Positions 35,915-44,059 of a DNA stretch of 64,000 nt are shown here, one piece after another (positions within the stretch are counted from its first letter, which is position 1; every line of letters starts with the position of its first letter). Origin of the DNA: Maridesulfovibrio salexigens DSM 2638 (GTDB lineage: Bacteria > Desulfobacterota > Desulfovibrionia > Desulfovibrionales > Desulfovibrionaceae); contig NC_012881.1 in the NCBI RefSeq assembly GCF_000023445.1, positions 873,501 to 937,500 on the forward strand. Direction: 5' to 3'. The notes under the pieces were generated by a model. That model worked only from the letters and a program-made list of their open reading frames with translations, was not told the origin of the DNA and ran no database searches. Made by a program: the position numbers and the translations under genes.

Positions 35915-36575
35915 AGAGAAATCCCTTGAATGCATCGGCGATCTGGGCGGCTGTTTTTACCCGCGCCGGACCGTTTTCAATGATGAAGGGTAGAATTTTA
36001 TCGGAATAGTTTCCCAACCCGGAAAGCAGGGTTTCGCTGAGGCCCTTAGAGGAAGGGGAGGCGATAAAGTCTTTGATCTCTGTGTAGAGGGTTTTGGCTT
36101 CGCTTACGGAATTGTTGCCGGATGTGTAGGCGGTGGAGGCATGATCGTATACTTGCTTAGCCTTATCAAAGCTGCCGGGAGTAGTGATTATTTTGGTAAG
36201 TTTGGAGGTCAGGGAAGAGTCTGTTGTTCCGGCATCCATGCTTTCGGAAAATCCTACCAGCTTGGCAAGTCTGGTGAAGGTGGAGCCGGAGTTGATGTCG
36301 CCGAGCTGTGAAGTCAGGGCCGCGCCTTCATCAGGATTAATCAGGCTCATGGTCACGGTCTGGGCATCCACAAGGTTTTCTGTGGAATCGTAGAAACCGC
36401 TGTAGACGCTCTTTGCCCGGTCAAGCAGGCTAGCACCTTCTGCTGCGCTTTTTGCTGTTTCAGCGGAAGAAGACAGATCGTTCAGGCTGAATGCCAACAC
36501 AGTAGAGGCCTGAAAAAGCATACATGCAACGGCCAACAGGGAAACAGTTATCATACGGGAACGGTAATTTTTCAT
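35913..36575 (-). CDS. Exported hypothetical protein
   Basis: This 220-residue protein has a clear Sec signal peptide (about 1-28, ending STVLAFS) and a mature part rich in Ser, Thr, Ala and Lys, with predicted amphipathic helices. No cysteine remains in the mature part and no family is recognised. The region DAFKGFL at the C-terminus is hydrophobic but too short for an anchor. It is probably a periplasmic or secreted protein. It is monocistronic, with a strong terminator of metF overlapping its end. Confidence 0.7.
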   Translation of the reverse strand: MKNYRSRMITVSLLAVACMLFQASTVLAFSLNDLSSSAETAKSAAEGASLLDRAKSVYSGFYDSTENLVDAQTVTMSLINPDEGAALTSQLGDINSGSTFTRLAKLVGFSESMDAGTTDSSLTSKLTKIITTPGSFDKAKQVYDHASTAYTSGNNSVSEAKTLYTEIKDFIASPSSKGLSETLLSGLGNYSDKILPFIIENGPARVKTAAQIADAFKGFL

Positions 36576-36642
36576 TTTTATTTCTCCATGTTCATTTGGT
36601 TTAGGTCTGCAGTATACTTTATTGTTGGGATATTTCCATTAG

Positions 36643-36680
36643 AAAAGCCGCAACTTCTTCAGAAGTTGCGGCTTTTTTTT
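36643..36680. terminator. GCCGCAAC-family bidirectional terminator, copy 1
   Basis: A perfect 16-bp stem, AAAAGCCGCAACTTCT with AGAAGTTGCGGCTTTT, is followed by more T on the forward side and preceded by A on the other. It ends the proVXW operon on the minus strand. It belongs to a family of eight closely similar hairpins. Confidence 0.92.
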
Positions 36681-36695
36681 GTAAACTTATTGGAG

Positions 36696-37553
36696 TTACT
36701 GGGCGTCATGAGTATTGCGGACTGCCATGGCGTGGGTCAGGCGGTCAATGATGATCGCCAGAAATACGATGGAAAGTCCGGCCTCAAAGCCCATGCCGAT
36801 ATCAATGCGGTTGATTGCTACCAGTACTTCCATACCCAGCCCTTTAGCTCCGATCATGGAGGCTACAACAACCATTGCCAGTGCCATCATGGTGGTCTGG
36901 TTGATGCCGACAACTATGGTCGGCCTTGCCAAAGGCAGCTGCACCTTGAACAAAGTCTGCATGGGAGTCGCACCAAAGGCCCGGGCCGCTTCGATTACGT
37001 CCTTGGGAACCTCGCGGATACCTACATTGGTGAGGCGGATAATCGGAGGCATTGAGTAAATGATCGTTGCGAAAAGCGCTGGAACCTTTCCAAGGCCGAA
37101 GAGCATCATTACCGGGATAAGGTAAACAAAGCTCGGCATAGTCTGCATGGCATCGAGAATCGGTTTGATGATGGTTTCCACGCGGTCACTTCTTGCCATC
37201 CAGATTCCGACGGGAATCCCTACTAAAAGTGATATGGCAACCGCACCGGTGACCAGTGCCAGAGTCATCATGGTCAGCTTCCAGTATCCGAAGCAACCGA
37301 TGACAAAAAGCATGGCTGACATGCCCAGTCCTCTTTTCCAACTGCCGAGCAGCCACCATCCGACTGCGCCGACACCGATTATCATTACAAACCACGGGAT
37401 CATGAGGAAGAATTGCTGCAAAGCAATAAGCATTTGCAAAAGAACATGGCCCAGAGCATCAAAAAAAGATCCCCAGTTATCCATGACCCATGTCATAGCT
37501 GTGTTTACCCAGTCAGCCAGTGGTATTTCCAGAGTCTTTGGAAATTTATACAT
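36696..37553 (-). CDS. proW: Glycine betaine/proline ABC transporter, permease
   Basis: ProW is the membrane subunit of a compatible-solute uptake system. The 285-residue protein has about six membrane segments and the ABC coupling motif EAARAFGATPMQTLFKVQLPLA (residues about 170-190), with FVYLIPVMMLFGLGKVPAL before it as in ProW/OpuAB. It is the last gene of proV-proX-proW. Uptake of betaine protects the cell in salt water. Substrate is inferred from family and the ProX-type partner. Confidence 0.92.
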   Translation of the reverse strand: MYKFPKTLEIPLADWVNTAMTWVMDNWGSFFDALGHVLLQMLIALQQFFLMIPWFVMIIGVGAVGWWLLGSWKRGLGMSAMLFVIGCFGYWKLTMMTLALVTGAVAISLLVGIPVGIWMARSDRVETIIKPILDAMQTMPSFVYLIPVMMLFGLGKVPALFATIIYSMPPIIRLTNVGIREVPKDVIEAARAFGATPMQTLFKVQLPLARPTIVVGINQTTMMALAMVVVASMIGAKGLGMEVLVAINRIDIGMGFEAGLSIVFLAIIIDRLTHAMAVRNTHDAQ

Positions 37554-37576
37554 TATTAAAATCCAGTTGTTGTGTT

Positions 37577-38587
37577 TTAATTCAGTGCGGCCTTGATCTT
37601 GGCAGCTCTATCAGCGGAAACCCACTTGGTCCAAACGTCTTCCTTGGTTTTCAGGAACCACTCAGCAACCTCTTCAAGGCTCGCATTCTCATTTTTCATG
37701 TATGCGAGACACTCGTTGGTCATGGCCATGGTTGTTTCGTATTTTTTGAACATTTCAATAATTTCAGGAGCACGTTCCATCAAGGATTTGCCGACGATGA
37801 TGTTAACATCGGAGTTGGGGTACAGGCAGAGTCTGGTATCATTCCATACTTTGGGATCATAAGGGGCTTCTTCAAGGAAAGTCATGTCGATCATGCCCAT
37901 TACCCAAGTGGGGCCCCAGTAATAACCAACCCAGCCTTTACCGCGTTTGTAAGCGGAAACCATGGAGCCGGCCAGTGCGGCATCTGAACCGGGGGCGAGA
38001 AAGTTAAAATTATCATCCAGGCCGTAGTTTTTAAGCTTTTGCTCTGTTTTTTGGGTGGCGGTCCATCCGGTAACGCCGGAATATATGAGCCCCATGGAAG
38101 GATCTTCGGGATCTTTGAAATATTCAGGGTACTTGGCGAGGTCGGCAACGGTTTTGAGATCCGGTGTCATGGGCTTGATGCCGCGCTTAGGGTCACCCTT
38201 GATCATGTATGTGGGAACCATCAGTCCTTCACGGGCATCCTTGAAGTTCGGGCCAAGGTCAAAAAGTGTTCCGGCCTTGATGCCTTTATCGTAAAGGTGC
38301 TGGGAGTTTGATGTCCATGATTCCATGTCTACGTCCATGTCGTCACGCATGATTGCTTCATATGCAATAGCGGTTCCGGCCGGTATGTATTCAACTTCAG
38401 TGCCGTATCCATGCTCAATGATGAATCCGGCAATGCGGTTATGGATCTGGATGCTGTCCCAGTTGAGGTCGGCGAAGATGACCGGCTTGTCAGCTGCCTG
38501 TGCAGAATTAACGGGCATAATGCTTATGATTGCAGCAAAAACAAAGCCTGCAACCCAAAGCATTGCGTGTGATTTAATTGTATTCAT
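37577..38587 (-). CDS. proX: Glycine betaine/proline ABC transporter, periplasmic binding protein
   Basis: The 336-residue protein has a Sec signal peptide (about 1-31, ending AQA) and a mature body of OpuAC type: FADLNWDSIQIHNRIAGFIIEHGYG, DMDVDMESWTSN, WVGYYWGPTWVMG with aromatic residues that make the betaine cage, and EAPYD. The ATG at 38587 is preceded by GGAGG nine bases upstream; a longer frame to 38650 lacks support and would overlap proV. It lies between proV and proW, order V-X-W. Confidence 0.92.
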   Translation of the reverse strand: MNTIKSHAMLWVAGFVFAAIISIMPVNSAQAADKPVIFADLNWDSIQIHNRIAGFIIEHGYGTEVEYIPAGTAIAYEAIMRDDMDVDMESWTSNSQHLYDKGIKAGTLFDLGPNFKDAREGLMVPTYMIKGDPKRGIKPMTPDLKTVADLAKYPEYFKDPEDPSMGLIYSGVTGWTATQKTEQKLKNYGLDDNFNFLAPGSDAALAGSMVSAYKRGKGWVGYYWGPTWVMGMIDMTFLEEAPYDPKVWNDTRLCLYPNSDVNIIVGKSLMERAPEIIEMFKKYETTMAMTNECLAYMKNENASLEEVAEWFLKTKEDVWTKWVSADRAAKIKAALN

Positions 38588-38609
38588 AACTAAAAATCCT
38601 CCAAAAATA

Positions 38610-39806
38610 TTAAATTGACGGGTCCGGTCCATATTCAGCCACAGCAGCAATCAGGTTGCCGCTGACCACAACGCCGATGAACTCATTGTTGGTGTCTATT
38701 ACGGCAAGGGGCCAATCGGATTCGGACATCATGGGATATAATTCAAGTGCGGGGGTCTCAGCGGAGACACTGCGGGCAGGTTTAATTATATCTTCAAGTT
38801 TCTTATCACCGCTTTCGACTGCTTTGGCTGCATCGGCGGCATGGACAATGCCGAGCAGGTTGTCGTCGGCATTAAGTGCAAATATGGAAGAAATGCTGTT
38901 CTTGCGCATCTTACGCAGGGCCGCACGCGGTCCGTCAGCGGCAACGTAAACAACAGCTTCCGCTTTTTTCATGACATTTTCAGCGGTGAGCACCTTTGTG
39001 GCGTCCACGTCTTCTACAAAACGTCTGACATAGTCGTTGGCGGGTTCTGTGAGGATTTCTTCAGGGGTGCCGGTCTGGACGATTATGCCGTCCTTCATGA
39101 GTACAATACGGTCACCCAACTTCAGGGCTTCATCGAGGTCATGGCTGATGAATATGATTGTTTTGTGCATCCGCTTTTGCAGCTTGATCAATTCATCCTG
39201 CATGTCGCGGCGGATGAGCGGGTCGAGAGCGGAGAATGCTTCGTCCATGAGCAGTATGTCCGGGTCAAGGGCGAGGGCTCTTGCGAGTCCTACTCTCTGC
39301 TGCATACCGCCGGATAATTGTGAGGGGTAACTGTTTCCCCAGCCATCAAGACCGACCTGAGCCAGCATTGCTTCGGAAACTTTCCGTTTCTCGTCAGCCG
39401 GTTTGCCCATCAGGTCCAGACCGAATTCCACATTTTCATAAATTGTTTTGTGGGGGAGCAGGGCAAAGTTCTGGAAGACCATGCCAAGTTTTTTTTGACT
39501 TAATTTCCGCATTTCCGGTGCATCAAGTGTTGTAATGTCTACACCGTCCACAAGAATTCTGCCGTCTGTCGGTTCGATGAGGCGGTTTATGCAGCGCACC
39601 AGTGTTGACTTACCGCTGCCGGAAAGTCCCATGATAACGAGGAGTTCTCCTTCATTGGCAGAAAAGGAAGCCTGATTGACTCCTACGCTGAGCCCCGTTT
39701 GATTAAAAATTGTTTCTTTATCCAGTCCTTCGCGGACTAATTTTAAACCCTTCTGTGGATTTGTTCCGAAGATTTTTGTGACGTTCTCAACAACTAATTT
39801 TTTCAT
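38610..39806 (-). CDS. proV: Glycine betaine/proline ABC transporter, ATPase with CBS domains
   Basis: The 398-residue protein has an ABC domain with Walker A GLSGSGKST, signature LSGGMQQRVGLARAL and Walker B ILLMDEAFSALDP, then two CBS domains (about 285-390: VVYVAADGPRAALRKMRKN and DDNLLGIVHAADA). In OpuA the CBS pair senses ionic strength and c-di-AMP and gates transport. It is the first gene of the operon, and the upstream 320 bp to 40126 is AT-rich and likely carries its promoter. Length is typical of ProV/OpuAA. Confidence 0.94.
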   Translation of the reverse strand: MKKLVVENVTKIFGTNPQKGLKLVREGLDKETIFNQTGLSVGVNQASFSANEGELLVIMGLSGSGKSTLVRCINRLIEPTDGRILVDGVDITTLDAPEMRKLSQKKLGMVFQNFALLPHKTIYENVEFGLDLMGKPADEKRKVSEAMLAQVGLDGWGNSYPSQLSGGMQQRVGLARALALDPDILLMDEAFSALDPLIRRDMQDELIKLQKRMHKTIIFISHDLDEALKLGDRIVLMKDGIIVQTGTPEEILTEPANDYVRRFVEDVDATKVLTAENVMKKAEAVVYVAADGPRAALRKMRKNSISSIFALNADDNLLGIVHAADAAKAVESGDKKLEDIIKPARSVSAETPALELYPMMSESDWPLAVIDTNNEFIGVVVSGNLIAAVAEYGPDPSI

Positions 39807-40126
39807 TTAATAACGATGCCCGTAGGCCTTGTTTGAATTTACAAAGAAGGCAAAAGGGTAACATAAGGAAAGTATATGTCAAATTAGCTTAAGATAGTAT
39901 TGCTAATGTATTTTGTGATGTTGTTTTTACTGTTTTTAAAGTTGTATCTGTTTGTGGTATAGTTGTGTTTGCTGATGAATAAAAAAATAAAAAATACAAC
40001 ATGATTTTGGCTGTATTGTCTAAGAGTAACATTATGAATGTACTGTTTCTGCTTTGAAAAATGCAGTTTGAGTAGAAAAATAAAGAAAGGCGTGCGTTTT
40101 GCGTAAGGAAGGGCTTAAAAACGAAA
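39807..40126. other. AT-rich intergenic region upstream of proV, no gene found
   Basis: This 320-bp stretch is strongly AT-rich and has no supportable coding sequence. It probably holds the proV promoter (minus strand). No clear operator could be picked out by eye. Confidence 0.5.
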
Positions 40127-40152
40127 AAAGCCGCAACTTTCGTTGCGGCTTT
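40127..40152. terminator. GCCGCAAC-family terminator, copy 2, after tRNA-Leu
   Basis: AAAGCCGCAAC pairs with GTTGCGGCTTT around TTTC, with T-rich flanks in both directions. It lies 13 bp beyond the 3' end of the tRNA gene on the minus strand and terminates it. Confidence 0.88.
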
Positions 40153-40165
40153 CTTTGTTTACGAG

Positions 40166-40252
40166 TGGTGCCGAAGAGAAGACTCGAACTTCCACGGAGA
40201 AACCTCCACTAGACCCTGAACCTAGCGTGTCTACCAATTCCACCACTTCGGC
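40166..40252 (-). tRNA. tRNA-Leu (anticodon CAG), copy 1
   Basis: An 87-nt gene on the minus strand includes the encoded CCA. The acceptor arm is GCCGAAG/CTTCGGC, the D-arm has GGAATTGGTAGACACGC, the anticodon loop is TTCAGGG (CAG, reads CUG), a long class II variable arm follows, and the T-loop is TTCGAGT. Two identical copies lie at 53357 and 53599. Confidence 0.95.
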
Positions 40253-40443
40253 ACTCGGTAGAGAAGTGTTTATTGATTTCGACCTGCTTTGGCAAGAACT
40301 TTTTTTGTTAAATTGTAAATAAATTGTAAAAAAGCTGCTCTCGATAAAAAAGTGTCACTCAAAAAGTAATAGTTTTCTAATTGTGGCCCCCGTTTTCTCT
40401 TGTTATAGAAAGCCTAGTAAGAAAATTAATAAGGGGGATATTC

Positions 40444-41484
40444 ATGGACCCGTCCACGCTGGTTCCGGCTGCTATTGGTATTTCAGTTCACCCTATCTGG
40501 CCGGTAACTCTTTCAATCATTACTTTTTCCGTTCACCTGTTGCTTATGAATGCGGTTTTCGGGGGAGCGGCGATCGTCTTTGTTCACTCTCTTTCCGGAG
40601 GAACAGCGATTTCCAAAAATATTTCCAAGAAATTGCCGACACTGCTGGCTCTGGCAATTAATGCCGGAGTGCCGCCGCTCTTGTTTCTGCAAGCAGTGTA
40701 CGGTCAGTTCAGCTATGTTTCCTCAATTCTCATGGCTGTTTTCTGGCTGGCGGTGATTGCTGCCCTCATCTGCGGCTATTATGGTTTGTATTTTCATAAC
40801 TACCGCTATGAAAAACTGGGTGTCTCAGGACGCAGTCTGACCATGCTGGCAGTGCTCTGTATGATTGTCTACATCGGCTTCATGCTTTCCAATAAAATGA
40901 CCCTGATGCTGCGCCCGGAGGTCTGGTCTGAATATTTTACTGATCCGCACGGATTCAACCTCAACCTGAGTGATCCGGTTCTTTACCCGCGCTTTATGCA
41001 TTTTGCCATATCCGCGTTGGCTGTGGGCGGACTCTTTGTTGCCTTAGTGGGCAAGCGGAAAGGTTATTCAGACTTTGTTGATACGGGAATGAAATGGTTC
41101 TCACGGTCAACATTAGTGAATGTACTTATGGGGTTCTGGTTTCTGGTGGCCCTGCCCAAAGAAATAATGCTTATCTTTATGGGCGGTGATATTCTTGCCA
41201 CGGTTTTGCTTTGTGTGGGATTGCTCGCAACTTTTGCCATGCTTCACGCCGGATTCACCAAGAACGTTTACTGGGGCGTAGCTGCAACGGTTTTTATTGT
41301 GCCGGTCATGGCTGTTATGCGTCATCTTGTCCGCCAGAAATATCTGGAACCGTATTTTACACTTGATACCGCCCCCGTGTCAGGGCAGTGGTCTCCCTTC
41401 ATACTTTTTGTTGTCTCCCTTATTGCAGGCGGATTTTGCATCGTCTACATGCTGAAACTCATGCGCAAGGCTGAAAGGAGTTAA
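40444..41484 (+). CDS. Membrane subunit paired with a cytochrome bd-superfamily protein
   Basis: The 346-residue protein has about eight to nine membrane segments, no CXXCH and no signal peptide. Its N-terminus (PIWPVTLSIITFSVHLLLMNAVFGGAAI) resembles the first helix of CydA-like proteins, with a histidine in the same place, more than it resembles CydB. The ATG at 40444 follows AAGGGGGA. It overlaps the next gene by one base (TAATG), so the two subunits are translationally coupled. I infer it is the second membrane subunit of a bd-like complex in the poorly characterised cytochrome-c-linked branch. Quinone or haem sites cannot be assigned with confidence. Confidence 0.65.
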   Translation: MDPSTLVPAAIGISVHPIWPVTLSIITFSVHLLLMNAVFGGAAIVFVHSLSGGTAISKNISKKLPTLLALAINAGVPPLLFLQAVYGQFSYVSSILMAVFWLAVIAALICGYYGLYFHNYRYEKLGVSGRSLTMLAVLCMIVYIGFMLSNKMTLMLRPEVWSEYFTDPHGFNLNLSDPVLYPRFMHFAISALAVGGLFVALVGKRKGYSDFVDTGMKWFSRSTLVNVLMGFWFLVALPKEIMLIFMGGDILATVLLCVGLLATFAMLHAGFTKNVYWGVAATVFIVPVMAVMRHLVRQKYLEPYFTLDTAPVSGQWSPFILFVVSLIAGGFCIVYMLKLMRKAERS

Positions 41485-43952
41485 TGATGGAATATCCAAT
41501 CTGGCATTTAACTACTTTCGGCGGTGGGTTCTGGATCGCGGTCATTGCTACAATCCATGTTTTCGTGGCTCAGTTTGCCGTTGGTGGCGGGCTGTTTTTA
41601 GTCGTCACAGAAAAACTGGCCTACAAGACTGAATCAGGCGAGTTGCTTGATTACGTTAAAAAACATTCTAAATTCTTTCTGCTTCTTACGATGGTTTTCG
41701 GGGGCGGGACCGGGGTTGCTCTCTGGTTTACCATGGCTCTTCTCAGTCCGCAGGGAACCCTTGTGCTGGTCCGCGAGTTTCTCTTTGCATGGGCTACGGA
41801 ATGGGTCTGGTTCGTGGGTGAGATCGTTGCCCTGCTTATCTATTATTACTATTGGGATAAGATGAACCGCAGGGATCATCTGATTATCGGCTGGTTCTAT
41901 TTCATTTTTGCTTTCCTGTCTCTTTTTACCATCAACGGTGTGGTTTCCTTCATGCTCACCCCCGGAGTCTGGGAGGAAACCAGAAGTTTCTGGGATGCCA
42001 TTTTCAACCCCACTTTCTGGCCCGCACTCTTTTTCCGTACCGCACTTTGCGGCATGCTTGCCGGACTGTTCGGTTTTGTGACTGCGGCACGGATCAAGGA
42101 TAAGGACCTGCGTTGCATGCTGGTCCGTTTTTGCGGCATCTGGACCCTGACCGGATTGGTTCTGACCGTATTTTCCGGTTACTGGTATATGGGCAGTATC
42201 CCCGCGGAGCAGATTATGCTGGTGGTCCATAAGTCACATCGCGTGGCTTATTTCATGGAAGTATTTAAGTACACTGCTCCGGTTCTCCTTTTCGGTGGTC
42301 TGTTCATGGCTATCTGTGCCCCGCGCCGGGTTAATTTCAGCTCGGCAATGGTAATGCTGGTGGTGGCTTTGATGTTTTACGGTTCCTTCGAGTTCATGCG
42401 CGAGGCCGGCCGTAAGCCCTATGTTGTCTGGGGTGAGGTCTATTCCACCAACATCACCGTGGAGCAGGCAAAGAAGCTGCACGGTGAGTCCATTCTGCAA
42501 AATGCTAAATGGATTCCGCAGGACCTGCGCGAGATTACTGATCAGAACCGCTTGAAAGCCGGATCATGGCTTTATCAGATGGAGTGCGGTCCGTGTCATG
42601 CTATTAACGGCCCCATGAATGATATTGTGCCCCGTACATCAAAATACACTACTGCTGGGCTGGATGCTTTTATCTCCGGCATGGGCAAGGTTAATAAGTA
42701 TATGTCGGAATTTATGGGTAATGCTGAAGAACGCAGAGTTCTTGCCGAATATATCCATTCTGTCGGTTCGGGATACGATCCTGTTCTGCCGGAAACTGAA
42801 GAAGCAGAGCTGAGTCCCGGGCCCTTCAAAGCTGAGCAGGAATATGTGCTCATGGCTTGGTCGCTGGAAGGATTGCGTTTGATCATCGATAAAGATCGCG
42901 CCATGTCCATCTCAGACAAGGGCAGCACAGTACGCGCTCAGCTCTTGCTGCGTGGAGATCCACCCGAAGTTGTCACTGATGATGTAAAAATCGTCTGCAA
43001 GCCGCAGGGTATGGATAAGAGTTTTGAACTTGCGGTTAAGGACGGTTATTTTCAGTCCGGTCCCATAGAAATACTGCCTTACACCAAGGAAGCCTATCAG
43101 CCCTTGCCCCCGGTGGAAGTTCAGGCTTTTGATGCGAATGGAAATGTTCTCGCAAGTACAACTATCGTGCTTCCGGTCTCTACCCGTCCGGGCTGCAACA
43201 ATTGTCACGGCGGAGGTTGGGATATACCGGAGCAGGGTGGATTTTCCGCTCGCACAGCGATGGATATCGCCGGGGTGCATGACCGCGATAACAAAACCAA
43301 CTTTAGGCAGCGGTTAAAGGATAACGAGATCATTGACTGCATGGGATGCCACGACGGTGAATTGCAGCTTAATCTGTCCACCGCTCTGCACGGTTTTCAT
43401 GCTGTTTATCTTTCAGGCAGGGAGAACGATGCGTGCATGATGTGCCATCCGCAGGAAAGTCTGCGCGGTGTTCATGTTGATGCCGGAATGGAATGCGTGA
43501 ATTGCCACGGCTCTATGGAGAATCATTCTCTAGCTCTGCTTAAAGGTGAAGAACAGAAGCCTGCAGCCAAGGAACTTATTAAACTGATTACTCCGGTTGA
43601 TTATGAGCTTGAAGAAATCAATGCACGTCAGCCTAATGAGCAGCAGCCTGATTGTCTGACCTGTCACGTTGAATTCGCTGACCCTGATTCGGATTCTGCC
43701 TTTAACAAGTGGACTGAGGACAGCTCCGGCTTGTTCCGCAATCGCAAGGATGAAATGGATGCCGTGATGTGTGCTGCATGTCATAACGCACCGCATGCAA
43801 TCTTCCCGGCAGCAAACGAGCGCGACAATCTGCGTCCGCTACAATATATGGGTGAAGCGCAGCCCATAGGAGCAGCCGGAACATGTACGGTCTGCCATGA
43901 GGACGATATGGGCTATCCGGCCCACCACCCCGGAATGGGATTGGAAGAGTAA
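41484..43952 (+). CDS. CydA-like membrane protein fused to a multihaem cytochrome c
   Basis: Residues 1-310 form about seven to eight membrane helices of the cytochrome bd superfamily: His25 (TIHVFVAQ) sits where the high-spin haem ligand is, and Glu98 and Glu106 keep the eight-residue spacing of E. coli CydA Glu99/Glu107. REAGRKPYVVWG (about 306-317) matches the CydA EYGRQPWAIGE loop. The His and Met ligands of haem b558 are not visible. Residues 360-822 are extracytoplasmic with eight CXXCH motifs starting at 368, 571, 619, 651, 671, 724, 763 and 801. I infer electron exchange between a membrane b-haem core and periplasmic c-haems. Direction and partner are unknown. Confidence 0.8.
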   Translation: MMEYPIWHLTTFGGGFWIAVIATIHVFVAQFAVGGGLFLVVTEKLAYKTESGELLDYVKKHSKFFLLLTMVFGGGTGVALWFTMALLSPQGTLVLVREFLFAWATEWVWFVGEIVALLIYYYYWDKMNRRDHLIIGWFYFIFAFLSLFTINGVVSFMLTPGVWEETRSFWDAIFNPTFWPALFFRTALCGMLAGLFGFVTAARIKDKDLRCMLVRFCGIWTLTGLVLTVFSGYWYMGSIPAEQIMLVVHKSHRVAYFMEVFKYTAPVLLFGGLFMAICAPRRVNFSSAMVMLVVALMFYGSFEFMREAGRKPYVVWGEVYSTNITVEQAKKLHGESILQNAKWIPQDLREITDQNRLKAGSWLYQMECGPCHAINGPMNDIVPRTSKYTTAGLDAFISGMGKVNKYMSEFMGNAEERRVLAEYIHSVGSGYDPVLPETEEAELSPGPFKAEQEYVLMAWSLEGLRLIIDKDRAMSISDKGSTVRAQLLLRGDPPEVVTDDVKIVCKPQGMDKSFELAVKDGYFQSGPIEILPYTKEAYQPLPPVEVQAFDANGNVLASTTIVLPVSTRPGCNNCHGGGWDIPEQGGFSARTAMDIAGVHDRDNKTNFRQRLKDNEIIDCMGCHDGELQLNLSTALHGFHAVYLSGRENDACMMCHPQESLRGVHVDAGMECVNCHGSMENHSLALLKGEEQKPAAKELIKLITPVDYELEEINARQPNEQQPDCLTCHVEFADPDSDSAFNKWTEDSSGLFRNRKDEMDAVMCAACHNAPHAIFPAANERDNLRPLQYMGEAQPIGAAGTCTVCHEDDMGYPAHHPGMGLEE

Positions 43953-43957
43953 ACAAA

Positions 43958-43996
43958 TAAAGCCCGGTTCGAACATAGTTCGAACCGGGCTTTTAA
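43958..43996 (+). terminator. Terminator after the bd-like/multihaem operon
   Basis: AAAGCCCGGTTCGAAC pairs with GTTCGAACCGGGCTTT around ATA(G), followed by T. It ends the two-gene operon. Confidence 0.9.
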
Positions 43997-44018
43997 ATGG
44001 TATTTTCTAGGTGCGAAA

Positions 44019-44056
44019 CGGCGAAGCCCAATAAAAGGGGTTAAGCCGCCGGAGGC
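44019..44056. repeat. Intergenic repeat, copy D (short), after deaD
   Basis: CGGCGAAGCCCAATAAAAGG to GCCGCCGGAGGC, the two ends of the repeat family without the central hairpin. The GGAGGC end lies three bases from the deaD stop codon. Confidence 0.65.
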
Positions 44057-44059
44057 AAA

